64,000 bases of DNA from Parvimonas sp. oral taxon 110 str. F0139. GTDB taxonomy: Bacteria; Bacillota; Clostridia; Tissierellales; Peptoniphilaceae. The stretch lies in contig NZ_AFII01000002.1 in NCBI RefSeq assembly GCF_000214475.1, forward strand, positions 372,001 to 436,000. The letters are read 5' to 3'. Made by a program: the position numbers and the translations under genes. Positions 18,754-28,327 of the stretch are shown here, piece after piece (positions within the stretch are counted from its first letter, which is position 1; every line of letters begins with the position of its first letter). The notes under the pieces were generated by a model. That model worked only from the letters and a program-made list of their open reading frames with translations, was not told the origin of the DNA and made no database searches.

Positions 18754-18787
18754 TCAATCACATCCTTTTTAAATTATTTAATGCTTA

Positions 18788-19300
<513 letters not shown>

Positions 19301-19318
19301 TTATTTTTTATTTTAGAT

Positions 19319-21262
19319 TTATTTTACTTCTATATATTTGTTATCACTTCTAAATTTCTTAAATGCCTTTCCGCCACCTTCATAGAATTTACTAAAGAAT
19401 TCTACATACATAAGTCTTGAAGTATGAACATAAGCTGATAAGAAACTTAAGAATATATTAAACATTTGAGCAAATATAAAAATTATTACTCCGAAAATTA
19501 TTCCTACAATTCCTCCACTTACAAGCATTTTTACAATTATATTGATTGCTACTGCAATAAACCCACCTGCAAGTCCAAGAGCCATAAGTCTAAGGTATGA
19601 AACAAAATCTCCTATATAAGATGTTATTCCATAAAGTGAATACAATCCACCAGCAATTCTTCCAGCGATGCTTTTTGAATCTCTAGCTCCAAAAGCTATG
19701 ATTCCTAACATACCAACTATCATTCCATAAAATGCTATTGTATTTACAATACTTGGCAAAGTTACTACCTTACCAACAATGACTAAAATAACAGTTGTTA
19801 AAGTTAAGTACCAAAGGAATACATCGTAGAATGCATCCATAGGCTTTCCGTTCTTTATTAAAACATAAGCTTTCATTCCTAAGCCAAAAGCTAAATGTAC
19901 TCCCCCAAATGCTAATGACAACATCAAAACTTTCATAAAATCTTTTGATGAGTCCAGTATTTGAGTTGGTAAAGTAATCAAATCTCCGAAAGCTGATCCG
20001 TAAATCAATCCCCATATCATAGTTGAAAAACTAAGTGCAAAGAAAAATTTTAAGAATTTTTTTGTTGAATCTTTAAATTTGAATACTTTTAAAGCTATTC
20101 CTGAGCCTATACATAAAATTAATCCATAAGCAAAGTCTGCAACCATCATTCCGAAGAAAATCCAATAAAATATTGATAAGATAAATGTTGGATCTACTTC
20201 ATCATACTTTGGAAGAGCATACATATTTGTAACTGATTCAAAAAGTGATGCTATCTTATTATTCTTTAAGATAATAGGAACATTAGGGTCATCCTTTTTT
20301 GCATCTTCAATTTCCAAATATATCTTTGATGCAGAAACTTTTTCAAGTAAAGCTTTAAAATTTGCTTCTTTATCTACAGGTATATAGCCTTGAATAATGT
20401 CTAGCTTATCCGTAGCTTTAAAATTAGAAACAACTGTATTTCTAAGAGCTAAATTTTGATAATACTCATAAACACTTTGCATCTTTTGAATATTAACAGT
20501 AAATTTTTTAATTTCCTCAGTCAACTTAGAATTATCATCTTCTAATACTTTCTTCTCAGTTTCCAACTTTTCAATCTCTTCAGAAACAACACCTTTAAAT
20601 TCAAGATTAACTTCAGAAAAACCATTTAATCTTAAATTTTCAAGAGCCATTTCTTTTTCTAACTCATTAGTGAAGATAATACAATATGAATTTTTTCCTA
20701 CTATATCTACTTCTTCAAAATAAGTAAAATTCAAATCTACAGTAGATGTCTTAAATTTTTCAAGATTCTTAGTCGGTAAATATCCCATAATGAATTTTGA
20801 TTTTTTAAATGAATTCAAGTCGTCAATAGGTTCTTTAATAGATTTCCATGGTGATAATTCTTTAATTGTATTATCTATAACTGTTAATCTTTGATTATTT
20901 GAATCTACCTTTTTACTTATTTCACTCAAAATATTAAAATCTGGAATGTAATCATAAGAACTAGCTTCTTTTTCAAGTTCACTAAATGTATAAACAACGG
21001 GACCTTTTTTCAAAGCAGATAAACCTTTTTCCTTTTCGACAAATCTCCCCACATAATCAATCATCCATTTAATTCTTGTGGATTCTTCAATATAATTATT
21101 ATCTATAGTAGATACTTCCACATCTTTAAGATAATCAAATTGTTCAATAGAGTCAGATTTTGAAAAGTTTACATAACCAAATCTTTGAAGTTCTTCTAAC
21201 AATCGCTTTCTTTCGGCTTCAAAAGCAAATAAAGTGAATTTCTTCATCTTAACTATTGCCAT
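19319..21262 (-). CDS. ntpI: V-type ATPase subunit I (a subunit)
   Basis: A 647-residue stator subunit. The first about 330 residues are cytoplasmic with coiled coils (EKLETEKKVLEDDNSKLTEE). The rest has seven or eight membrane helices, including FGMMVADFAYGLIL and ISYLRLMALGLAGGF-type segments. The conserved Arg in the YLRLMALGLAGGFI helix is the expected partner of the K-ring Glu during ion transfer. It overlaps the upstream ntpF gene by 14 bp. No strong ribosome site precedes the ATG, in line with coupled translation. Confidence 0.95.
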   Translation of the reverse strand: MAIVKMKKFTLFAFEAERKRLLEELQRFGYVNFSKSDSIEQFDYLKDVEVSTIDNNYIEESTRIKWMIDYVGRFVEKEKGLSALKKGPVVYTFSELEKEASSYDYIPDFNILSEISKKVDSNNQRLTVIDNTIKELSPWKSIKEPIDDLNSFKKSKFIMGYLPTKNLEKFKTSTVDLNFTYFEEVDIVGKNSYCIIFTNELEKEMALENLRLNGFSEVNLEFKGVVSEEIEKLETEKKVLEDDNSKLTEEIKKFTVNIQKMQSVYEYYQNLALRNTVVSNFKATDKLDIIQGYIPVDKEANFKALLEKVSASKIYLEIEDAKKDDPNVPIILKNNKIASLFESVTNMYALPKYDEVDPTFILSIFYWIFFGMMVADFAYGLILCIGSGIALKVFKFKDSTKKFLKFFFALSFSTMIWGLIYGSAFGDLITLPTQILDSSKDFMKVLMLSLAFGGVHLAFGLGMKAYVLIKNGKPMDAFYDVFLWYLTLTTVILVIVGKVVTLPSIVNTIAFYGMIVGMLGIIAFGARDSKSIAGRIAGGLYSLYGITSYIGDFVSYLRLMALGLAGGFIAVAINIIVKMLVSGGIVGIIFGVIIFIFAQMFNIFLSFLSAYVHTSRLMYVEFFSKFYEGGGKAFKKFRSDNKYIEVK

Positions 21263-21575
21263 TTACACTCACAATCCTCTCTACTATTGAATTAACCACA
21301 GATTCTAACTTTTTATCGTCAACAGATTTAATATGCTCAACTTCTCTTTTAGCTTTTTCAATAACAGGTTTTGCCAACATTTCACCTTCATTGATTAATC
21401 CGAATTTAATTTCATCAGCTTTTTTATTCGCTTCACTTATAACTTTATCAGAAATCTCAGTACATTCTTTTCCTGAAGTTTTTTTCAAATTCGTAGCTTC
21501 AAGTTTAGCTGCATCAACTAAAGATTTTGCTTCCAGTTCTGCCTCTTTAACTCTGTTTATAGCATCAGTAGTCAT
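21249..21575 (-). CDS. ntpF: V-type ATPase G/H-like peripheral stalk subunit (NtpF)
   Basis: A 108-residue, almost wholly helical and charged protein (INRVKEAELEAKSLVDAAKL), the peripheral-stalk partner of subunit E. First gene of the operon, the place held by ntpF in E. hirae. AGGAGGTGATG precedes the start. Sequence identity in this family is low, so the call depends on length, coiled-coil character and position. Confidence 0.85.
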   Translation of the reverse strand: MTTDAINRVKEAELEAKSLVDAAKLEATNLKKTSGKECTEISDKVISEANKKADEIKFGLINEGEMLAKPVIEKAKREVEHIKSVDDKKLESVVNSIVERIVSVNGNS

Positions 21576-21837
21576 TTCATCACCTCCTAATTTTAAATAG
21601 AATTTTAAATTAAAATTTACAAAATAACATTTTCATAATAAATGTATAAAATTTATGTAATTTAAAACACTAAGTTTTCTATTACGTTAAAATAAAGTAA
21701 CGACATTTTCAAAAACAAAAAATCTCCCCCATTTTAATCGTAAGATTATTATAAACTTTTTTTTCATTTTTTCAAGCACTTTTTTTATAAAAAATCTTCC
21801 TAATTTATAAAAAAATTCGCTTTAATTTACTAGATTA

Positions 21838-21866
21838 AATATATTATAAAAATCAATTAAAGTCAA
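21838..21866 (-). promoter_or_regulatory. Candidate promoter of the V-ATPase operon
   Basis: TTGACT (21861-21866), a 17-bp spacer and TATATT (21838-21843) on the minus strand, 263 bp before ntpF. The 415-bp gap 21576-21990 otherwise holds AT-rich DNA with no gene or clear hairpin. If this promoter is used, the operon has a leader of about 250 bases. Confidence 0.5.
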
Positions 21867-21990
21867 TGATAATTATAAAAGAAATATGTTAAATAAATGC
21901 TCAAATTTCAAGAAAAACGATAACTTTTACGACAGAATTTCATTTTCTTTTTCAGCATAAAAATTTTTTATTTATAACAATATAAAATCT

Positions 21991-22308
21991 CTATTTTTTT
22001 GATCTACTTAACATATGAGAAATAACTAATAATGGATGATGAAATAAAATTCTAGGTCCTGAAAATTTCATAATTTGTTTTATTTTTTCTTTCATTTTTG
22101 GATTATAACATGGATTTTTACAATTTGAGCAAAAAGTTTTCGTATCCATATATTTACAATTATCAATTCTTTTTAAAGAATAATCTAAAATCTCCTTACA
22201 TTCATCACAAAGGTCTTGATTTTTATGATTCTTTTTACAATACAATTTCACCATTTCAGTTATTACTTTTTTCTCTCTATCTCTTTTCTTTTCAATACTT
22301 TTTTCCAT
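21991..22308 (-). CDS. YgbA-like nitrous oxide-stimulated promoter family protein
   Basis: A 105-residue protein of the YgbA family (nitrous oxide-stimulated promoter protein). The family pattern is clear: LYCKKNHKNQDLCDECKEIL, then CSNCKNPCYNPKMKEKI and MKFSGPRILFHHPLL. Seven or eight cysteines suggest an Fe-S or zinc site. In enterobacteria ygbA is induced by nitrosative stress; its biochemical role is unclear. The ATG at 22308 lies just after the S66 gene stop; a TTG at 22323 would overlap that gene. Neither start has a strong ribosome site, so coupling is likely. Confidence 0.85.
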   Translation of the reverse strand: MEKSIEKKRDREKKVITEMVKLYCKKNHKNQDLCDECKEILDYSLKRIDNCKYMDTKTFCSNCKNPCYNPKMKEKIKQIMKFSGPRILFHHPLLVISHMLSRSKK

Positions 22309-22312
22309 ATCT

Positions 22313-23343
22313 TTATTCTTCAAATTCTATAATTTGCCTTTCGACATCAACTTTTGCATTTACTCCAAAAGGAATGATACATCTTGGAGTACTATGTCCA
22401 ACATTTATATTATATACAATTGACAAATCTTGATTTTTTATTTCATCAAGAAGAATTTGTTTATACTCTTCATAATATTCTTCGTTTTGTGGTTTTCCTA
22501 TAATCAAACCTGAAATAACATCAAATATTCCATATTCTTGAAGTTTAACAATCATCTTTCTAAATAACTCAGGTTTAGGCCTTTCTTCGCTAGTTTCAAG
22601 AAGCAAGATTTTATTTTCCCACTCGTCTAAACTTGGAAATAATTCATATTTTTTACATAGATATACTGTATCTTCATATCTTGTGTTATCAAAAATATCA
22701 AATAAAGTATTTATGCATCCTCCCAATATTTTACCTTCAAATTTTGCATTTCCTCTTAATAATTCAAATCCTCTATTTTGATGTTCTTCCATAGAAATTC
22801 CAATACTTTTTTCACTAAAATCTTCCCTCTCATTATACCAAACATCGCTAGGATAAATTTCTTTAATTTTCCCGTTATTAATCAATTCTTCAAAAAAATG
22901 CTTTGAATATTGTAGCATTTCATTTGACAATTCACAAACATCGGGTAAAAATGCCTGTCCATAAAATGTTTTTATTCCTACTTTATTTAGCATAAAATGA
23001 TTCATTGTAGTATCTGAAAAACCTAAAAATATTTTCTGCTTTACTGCCATTTTTAATTCATTATTTTCAAACAAATAAGGCAATAATCTATAAGTATCAT
23101 CTCCACCTATCGCACATAATATCATATCTATTGAATCATCTTTAAAAGCTTTTATTAAATCTTTTGCCCTTGCTCCTGGGTTGTTTTTTATAAATTCAAT
23201 TCCCTTTTTAGAGTTAGGTAAAAATTCAACTTCAATTCCATATTCTTTTAGCCTTTCAATTCCAATTTTAACTTCATGAGCAACAAAGTCTTCTCCCAAC
23301 ACTCCGCTAGATAAACTTACTATTCCTATTTTTTTACTCTCAT
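22313..23343 (-). pseudogene. S66-family (LdcA/MccF-like) peptidase, frameshifted at codon 6
   Basis: A serine peptidase of family S66, which includes LD-carboxypeptidases and MccF. Catalytic residues are recognisable: Ser in FLGFSDTT, Glu in LLLETSEERPKPE and His in NVGHSTPR. The start should be ATG 23343, placed 5 bases after GGAGG. It reads MRVKK and then a stop, because an A7 run (23329-23335) lacks one base. With eight A it reads MRVKKIGIVSLSSGVLGED and continues as a normal 343-residue protein. Without correction the only starts are weak GTG/TTG codons inside the conserved first strand. A TetR-operator-like palindrome lies 30 bp upstream. Confidence 0.8.
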
Positions 23344-23373
23344 ATAGTCCTCCATAGAAAAAATCAGCTAAAG

Positions 23374-23393
23374 AACCGACCGATTGGTCGGTT
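23374..23393. promoter_or_regulatory. TetR-operator-like palindrome
   Basis: AACCGACC-GATT-GGTCGGTT is a perfect 8-bp inverted repeat with a 4-bp centre. It lies between yfcE and the S66 gene and is GC-rich against its surroundings. Symmetry and sequence resemble operators of TetR/AcrR-family repressors. A terminator for yfcE is less likely, since the T run starts about 12 bases after the stem. No tetR gene is in the window. Confidence 0.5.
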
Positions 23394-23403
23394 ATAAAGC
23401 CGA

Positions 23404-23874
23404 TTATTTTAAATTTATTCTATTTACACTTTTTTCAATTAAGTTTACGATATAATATCCCTTTGTATCTCCCTGTCTTGGCATAGTAGTACTACCTGGG
23501 TTTAAAACTGTTATTCCATCAACTTTTTCTCTTAAATGAACATGAGTATGCCCAAAAAGAGCATAATCTGCCCCTAATTCTTTAGCTTTCTCAACTATTT
23601 TATCAATTCCATTGTTAACATTATAATTGTGTCCATGCGTCAAAAAGAATTTTTTTCTTCTAATCTCTAAAACTAAATCTTCTGGAGTGTCTTTGGAATT
23701 TTCATCACAATTTCCAGCAACCACATAAACTTCCATACCTGTTATCTGTTCTATTTTTCTTGCATCTTCTACATTATCTCCAAGATGAAGAACAACATCC
23801 ACCTTATTTCTTTGCAAACTGTATGCAACAGGAAGTACAATTCCATGAGTATCACTAACAACCGCTACTATCAT
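23404..23874 (-). CDS. YfcE/MJ0936-family metallophosphoesterase
   Basis: A 156-residue calcineurin-like phosphodiesterase. Metal-binding motifs: VVSDTHG (Asp, His), HLGDNVE, VAGNCDE, THGHNYNV and FGHTHVH. Family members cleave phosphodiesters in vitro, with unknown physiological substrates. The start at 23874 has AGGTG 6 bases upstream. It directly follows, and probably overlaps, rdgB, a pairing common in Firmicutes. Confidence 0.92.
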   Translation of the reverse strand: MIVAVVSDTHGIVLPVAYSLQRNKVDVVLHLGDNVEDARKIEQITGMEVYVVAGNCDENSKDTPEDLVLEIRRKKFFLTHGHNYNVNNGIDKIVEKAKELGADYALFGHTHVHLREKVDGITVLNPGSTTMPRQGDTKGYYIVNLIEKSVNRINLK

Positions 23875-24456
23875 ATCTATCACCTAAAATATTTTTTAAA
23901 TCTTCTAATGCTCTTTTTCTATGACTAAATTTATTTTTTCCTCTGAACTGATTTCAGCCAAAGTCTTTTCCATATTTTCAGGAATAAAAATCTTGTCATA
24001 TCCAAAGCCATTTTCTCCTCTTTCGACTTCCGAAATAGTTCCTTTTAAAATTCCCTTTGCTATAAATTCTTTTCCATTTTCATCAACAAAGACAATTACA
24101 GTTTTAAAATATGCGCTTCTATCGGACTTCCCTTCAAGATTTTTTAAAAGTTTCTCTCTATTTGCTTCACTATTCCCATGTTCTCCTGCATATCTTGCAG
24201 ATAGCACTCCAGGTTCTCCATTTAAAGCATTTACAAAAAGTCCTGTATCATCAGCTAAAACAGCAAAAGAACAATATTCTCTTAGCTTTTCAGCTTTTAG
24301 CTTTGAATTTTCCTCAAGTGTATCATAGATTTCTTCAAATTCTTCAGTTACACCCAATTCGCTTTTAGTTACTATTTCAAAATCATATTTACTTAAAATT
24401 GCAAGCATTTCCTTGACTTTATTTTTGTTATCCGTAGATAGTGCTACCTTTTTCAT
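23855..24456 (-). pseudogene. rdgB: RdgB/HAM1 XTP/dITP diphosphatase, 3' frameshift
   Basis: House-cleaning enzyme that hydrolyses dITP/XTP and keeps deaminated purines out of DNA. STDNKNKVKE (substrate loop), LADDTGLFVNAL and GFGYDKIF are conserved. The uncorrected frame ends early (stop at 23905) with EEKINLVIEKEH. An A6 run (plus-strand T6 23934-23939) appears to lack one base. With seven A the frame continues EEKNKFSHRKRALEDLKNIL and stops at 23855, giving 200 residues with the canonical SHRKRAL end. It overlaps the gatB stop (TAATG). Confidence 0.85.
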
Positions 24457-25882
24457 TAAACTAACCTTTCTAAAATCAATTCATTGAATTTTTGTGGATT
24501 TCCTTTACCTTTTGAAGCCTTCATACATTGTCCCATCAAAAATCCTAATGCTCTGTCTTTTCCATTTTTATAGTCCTCTATTGAAGATGGATTATTTTTT
24601 AGAACTTCTTCAACTATTTCAATCAATGCACTATCATCTGAAATTTGAATTAATCCTCTTTCTTCAACAACTTTTAGTGGATCAAAGTCTCCTTTTTCAA
24701 ATAACTCTCTAAGAAGTTTTTTTCCGACATTTGCATTTATCTTATTTTCTTTAACTAATTTTAAAAGAGTTGCAAAAGATTCGATATTTAGAGGAATTTC
24801 TTCAAATTCAATTTCCAAATCTTTAACTCTTCTTAAAACATCAGAAAGCAACCAGTTTGAAACAAGAGTTGCATCATCAACTTTTTTAACTACTCTTTCA
24901 AAATATTCAGATAAATATTTATTTTGAGTTAATACATTTGCATCATATTCTGAAAGTTTGTATTCATTTAAAAATCTATTTTTCTTATTCTTTGGAAGCT
25001 CCGGCATTTTTTCATTAATGGCTTCAACAAAGTCTTTTTCAAGTTTAATATATGGAATATCAGGCTCAACACTAAATCTATAATCATTTCCCTCTTCTTT
25101 ATGACGCATAATTATAGTTTCAAGCTTTGATTCATCCCAACGTCTTGTCTCTTTTTCACCAACAATATTATTCTTAACATTTTCTATATGTCTTTTTTGT
25201 TCATATGCCATAGCACGAAGTGCAGCCTTAAATGAATTTAGATTTTTAATTTCAGTAATTTTTGTCTTAAATCCACTTTCTTCATCAACTACATTTAAGT
25301 TTACATCACAACGAAGTGAGCCTTCTTCCATTTTAACATCTGAAATTCCAAGATATTTTATAGTTTCTTTCAAATTTGTCAAAAAAGCAATAGCCTCTTC
25401 AGGACTGTTCATATCAGGCTCAGATACAATTTCAATTAATGGAACTCCCGCTCTGTTATAGTCCATTAGAGTATGTCCATTTTCATTATGAATTGACTTT
25501 CCTGTATCTTCTTCAATATGAATTCTTTGTAATCTAAGTTTCTTCACTCCATTTTCAGTTTCAATTTCTATATATCCATTTTTACAAATAGGAGTTCTCT
25601 CTTGAGTTATTTGATAGCCCTTAACCAAGTCTGGATAAAAATATTTTTTCTATCCATTTTCATATCCATAGAAATTTCACAATTAAAAGCATTCCCTGCC
25701 ATTATTGCATATTCAATCGCTCTCTTATTTATTCTTGGAAGAGTTCCCGGATGACCTAAACAAATAGGACAAACATTAGTATTTGGAGGACAACCATATT
25801 CATTTTTACAACCACAGAACATTTTTGTATCAGTTTGTAACTCAACGTGAATTTCAAGTCCTATTATTGTTTTTAAACTCAT
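24456..25882 (-). pseudogene. gatB: GatB, Asp/Glu-tRNA amidotransferase subunit B, frameshifted
   Basis: GatB binds misacylated Glu-tRNA(Gln)/Asp-tRNA(Asn) and holds the kinase site of GatCAB. It starts at ATG 25882 (IIGLEIHVELQT, with zinc cysteines in CGCKNEYGCPPNTNVCPICLGHPG). It is broken near codon 80: KMDRKN, then stop-bound sequence, instead of the family motif YFYPDLVKGYQI. An A6 run (plus-strand T6 25644-25649) lacks one base. Restoring it joins the two parts into a 475-residue protein of normal length. The C-terminal part keeps the YqeY-like tail. The frame is otherwise intact, so this looks like a very recent mutation, a sequence error or a slippage site. Confidence 0.9.
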
Positions 25883-25883
25883 A

Positions 25884-27290
25884 TTAAAGCCCCCTTTCAA
25901 AATTCATTGCAAGATTTAATAATCTTTCATCATCAAATCTCTTACCTATAAATTGAACACTTCCACCAATTTTTTTAAGATTTAAAGGAATGGAAATAGC
26001 AGGAAGCCCGGCAAAATTCACAGGCACATTAAAAGTATCTCCGGCATAAGATTTTAAAGCATTATCCTTTTCTGCTCCAATCTTGCTTGGTAGACAAGTT
26101 GTTGTAGGAGTTAAAATAAAATCATATTCTGAAAGCACTTTATTAACTTCTTTACTTATCAAGTCTCTAACTTCCAAGCCTTTTTTGTAAAGAGCTTGAT
26201 TATTTGAACTTGCAAGATAGAAAGTTCCCATTGCAATTCTTCTTTGAACTTCTTCTCCAAAACCTTCACTTCTAGTATTTGTGAAAAGTTCTCTTGTTGA
26301 GTCATAATTTTCAGTCCTATATCCATATCTGATACCGTCAAATCTTGACATATTACTTGAAACTTCAGAGCTCATAATAACATTATATACATTTGTAGAA
26401 TGCTTAATATATTTAAAATCTACTTCTTCGATTATAGCTCCTTGATTTTTTAAATTTTCAATTGCCTTTTTATAATCATTTAAAACAATATCATCAATTT
26501 CATAGCTTTCAATATTTGAAACTGTCGCAATTTTAATTCCCTTTAAAGAAAAATCACTATCTTCCTTAATATCTACAGCATCTCTCATTGTAACTGCATC
26601 CATTTTATCCAAACCGCCAATTGTATTTAAAACAGGCAAAATTGATTTAACATCACTTGATAAAATTCCTACTTGATCTAAACTACTTGCCATAGAAACA
26701 ACTCCATATCTTGAAATCATTCCATAAGTAGGTTTATATCCTACACAAGCACAAAATGATGCAGGATTTCTAACAGAACCACCTGTATCGGATCCTAAAC
26801 TAATCATAGCAAGGTCAGCACTTACACTACTTGCAGAACCTGAAGATGAACCACCGGGAATTAAACTTTCATCAAGTGGATTTTTTGTTGCTCCAAAATA
26901 AGAAGTCTCTCCTGAACCCCCCATTGCAAATTCATCCATATTAACTTTTCCTAGAATAACAGCGTCTTCTTCCAAAAGTCTATCAATAATTGTAGCATTA
27001 AAAATTGGAGAATAATTTTCCAAAATTTTTGAACCGCAAGTATTTTTATATCCTTTAACTAAAATATTATCCTTAATAGAAACTGAAACTCCAAAAAGAG
27101 AGCCCAATTTTCCTTTGTTTTTTAATTTATTATTTAAAAATTCAACTCTTTCCATAATTTTTTCTTTAGAAAAACCAAGAAAAATATTCAAATCTTTTTT
27201 ATCTTCAATTCTCTTTATAACATCGGTATAAAATGAAATTAAATCCACCTTACCACTGATAAAATCTTCTCTTATACTTAAAATATCCAT
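25884..27290 (-). CDS. gatA: Asp/Glu-tRNA amidotransferase subunit A
   Basis: A 468-residue amidase subunit that releases ammonia from glutamine for tRNA transamidation. Amidase signature GGSSSGSASSVSADL (about 147-161) with the Ser-cisSer-Lys triad: Lys in SIKDNILVKG, Ser in GSDTGGSVRNPA. It overlaps gatC by one base and ends one base before gatB. Confidence 0.97.
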   Translation of the reverse strand: MDILSIREDFISGKVDLISFYTDVIKRIEDKKDLNIFLGFSKEKIMERVEFLNNKLKNKGKLGSLFGVSVSIKDNILVKGYKNTCGSKILENYSPIFNATIIDRLLEEDAVILGKVNMDEFAMGGSGETSYFGATKNPLDESLIPGGSSSGSASSVSADLAMISLGSDTGGSVRNPASFCACVGYKPTYGMISRYGVVSMASSLDQVGILSSDVKSILPVLNTIGGLDKMDAVTMRDAVDIKEDSDFSLKGIKIATVSNIESYEIDDIVLNDYKKAIENLKNQGAIIEEVDFKYIKHSTNVYNVIMSSEVSSNMSRFDGIRYGYRTENYDSTRELFTNTRSEGFGEEVQRRIAMGTFYLASSNNQALYKKGLEVRDLISKEVNKVLSEYDFILTPTTTCLPSKIGAEKDNALKSYAGDTFNVPVNFAGLPAISIPLNLKKIGGSVQFIGKRFDDERLLNLAMNFERGL

Positions 27291-27574
27291 TATTTCACAA
27301 CCCTTTGCAATCTAAAATATCCATACTCTTTGTCACTTGCATTTAAAAGTGCATCTTCCCTTGAAATACTTTCTTCAACAACATCTTCTCTCAAAGGACT
27401 GTTATGTTCAACAACAATTTCTAGAGCTTCACAATCTGAAGTATCAAGTTCCATAATTTCATTGGCAAAAACAAGAACATCGTCAAACTTTTTAGCAATG
27501 GAATCGAGTTCTTCTTCTTTTACATTCAAGTTTGCAAGATAATAAATTTTCTTTACTTCTTCCTTACTAACCAT
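27290..27574 (-). CDS. gatC: Asp/Glu-tRNA amidotransferase subunit C
   Basis: A 94-residue GatC that wraps around GatA and stabilises GatAB. Conserved VKKIYYLANLNVKEEEL at the N-terminus and LREDVVEESISREDALLNA near residue 65. First gene of gatCAB-rdgB-yfcE-S66-ygbA-like, all on the minus strand with minimal gaps. The presence of GatCAB with one gltX suggests that Gln-tRNA is made by the indirect route. Confidence 0.93.
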   Translation of the reverse strand: MVSKEEVKKIYYLANLNVKEEELDSIAKKFDDVLVFANEIMELDTSDCEALEIVVEHNSPLREDVVEESISREDALLNASDKEYGYFRLQRVVK

Positions 27575-27635
27575 AAAAATCTCCTATCTAAAATATTAAT
27601 TATCATGTATAATTTTAACATATTTTAATTAAAAA

Positions 27636-27661
27636 ACAAAAAAGGCTGTTTTAAATCAGCC
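27636..27661 (-). terminator. Terminator of the MarR-family gene
   Basis: Minus-strand GGCTG (27657-27661) pairs with CAGCC (27644-27648), followed by TTTTTTG and more T. The stem is short but the T run is strong. Confidence 0.7.
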
Positions 27662-27674
27662 CTATATTCACAGC

Positions 27675-28220
27675 CTAATCAGAATATTTTAATTTCTTTT
27701 TAGTCATATTTATTTTCTTAATCTTTTTAAATTTTTGTTTATTAACTTTAGGTTCATCAGTTTTTTGAGTCATTTTTTTATATTCCGTTTTAAAATAATT
27801 CAAAATAGATTCAAAACTTTTATTTAAAACTTCGTTATCTGATAAATTCAAATCCTCTAATGCTCTATCTATTAAATTTTCGTGGAATTCATCATGAATT
27901 TTTAAAACATCTCTAGCCTTATCAGTTATTTCAACTCTAACAACTCTTCTATCATCCTTATCTACATATTTTGTTAGATATCCTTTTTTTATAAGTCTGC
28001 TAGCATTAACTGAAAGGGTTCCCTTTGTAACTAACATAGCATCAGCAATATTACCTATTGTATTATTTTCAATTTTTGAAACATTTTCAAGTAAATGAAC
28101 TTCATACATTGTCAAAGGCACACCTTTTTCTTTCATATATTTTTCTTGTATATACAGTATAAAATTAAATAAATCAACCAATAATTCATTTAATGTCTGT
28201 CTAGTTTTATATTCAGCCAT
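27675..28220 (-). CDS. MarR-family regulator, FabT candidate
   Basis: A 181-residue MarR-type winged-helix protein. The DNA-binding core covers about residues 45-110 (NTIGNIADAMLVTKGTLSVNASRLIKKGYL, then the wing DDRRVVRVEIT). A Lys-rich tail of about 30 residues (KQKFKKIKKINMTKKKLK) is longer than usual. FabT, the MarR repressor of fatty-acid genes in lactic acid bacteria, typically lies beside the fab cluster. Here the cluster follows after birA, and FabT-like boxes lie before acpP. The FabT assignment rests on this context. Confidence 0.85.
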   Translation of the reverse strand: MAEYKTRQTLNELLVDLFNFILYIQEKYMKEKGVPLTMYEVHLLENVSKIENNTIGNIADAMLVTKGTLSVNASRLIKKGYLTKYVDKDDRRVVRVEITDKARDVLKIHDEFHENLIDRALEDLNLSDNEVLNKSFESILNYFKTEYKKMTQKTDEPKVNKQKFKKIKKINMTKKKLKYSD

Positions 28221-28245
28221 TCTTAACCTCCCAATTTATATTAAA

Positions 28246-28274
28246 AGTATATAATAGTATTTTACTTTAGTCAA
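28246..28274 (-). promoter_or_regulatory. Promoter of the MarR-family gene
   Basis: TTGACT (28269-28274), 17-bp spacer, TATACT (28246-28251) on the minus strand. The sequence TTGACTAAAGTAAA over the -35 is a weak relative of the palindromes before acpP, so self-regulation is possible. Confidence 0.6.
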
Positions 28275-28292
28275 TATAGAAAATCAATATAG

Positions 28293-28321
28293 TTGTATTT
28301 TTAATAAAATTTATATATAAT
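28293..28321 (+). promoter_or_regulatory. Promoter of birA
   Basis: TTGTAT (28293-28298), 17-bp spacer, TATAAT (28316-28321). The birA ATG begins 7 bases after the -10 box, so the transcript should start at or next to the initiation codon. Confidence 0.6.
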
Positions 28322-28327
28322 TAGCAT

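Noticed and set aside
21576..21990. Riboswitch or other structured leader before the V-ATPase operon
   Set aside because: No conserved aptamer-like helices could be made out in this AT-rich stretch.
23343..23403. In-frame upstream extension of the S66 gene (ITDQSVGSLADFF...)
   Set aside because: There is no start codon in it, and it is the translation of the palindrome and the ribosome site region, unlike family N-termini.
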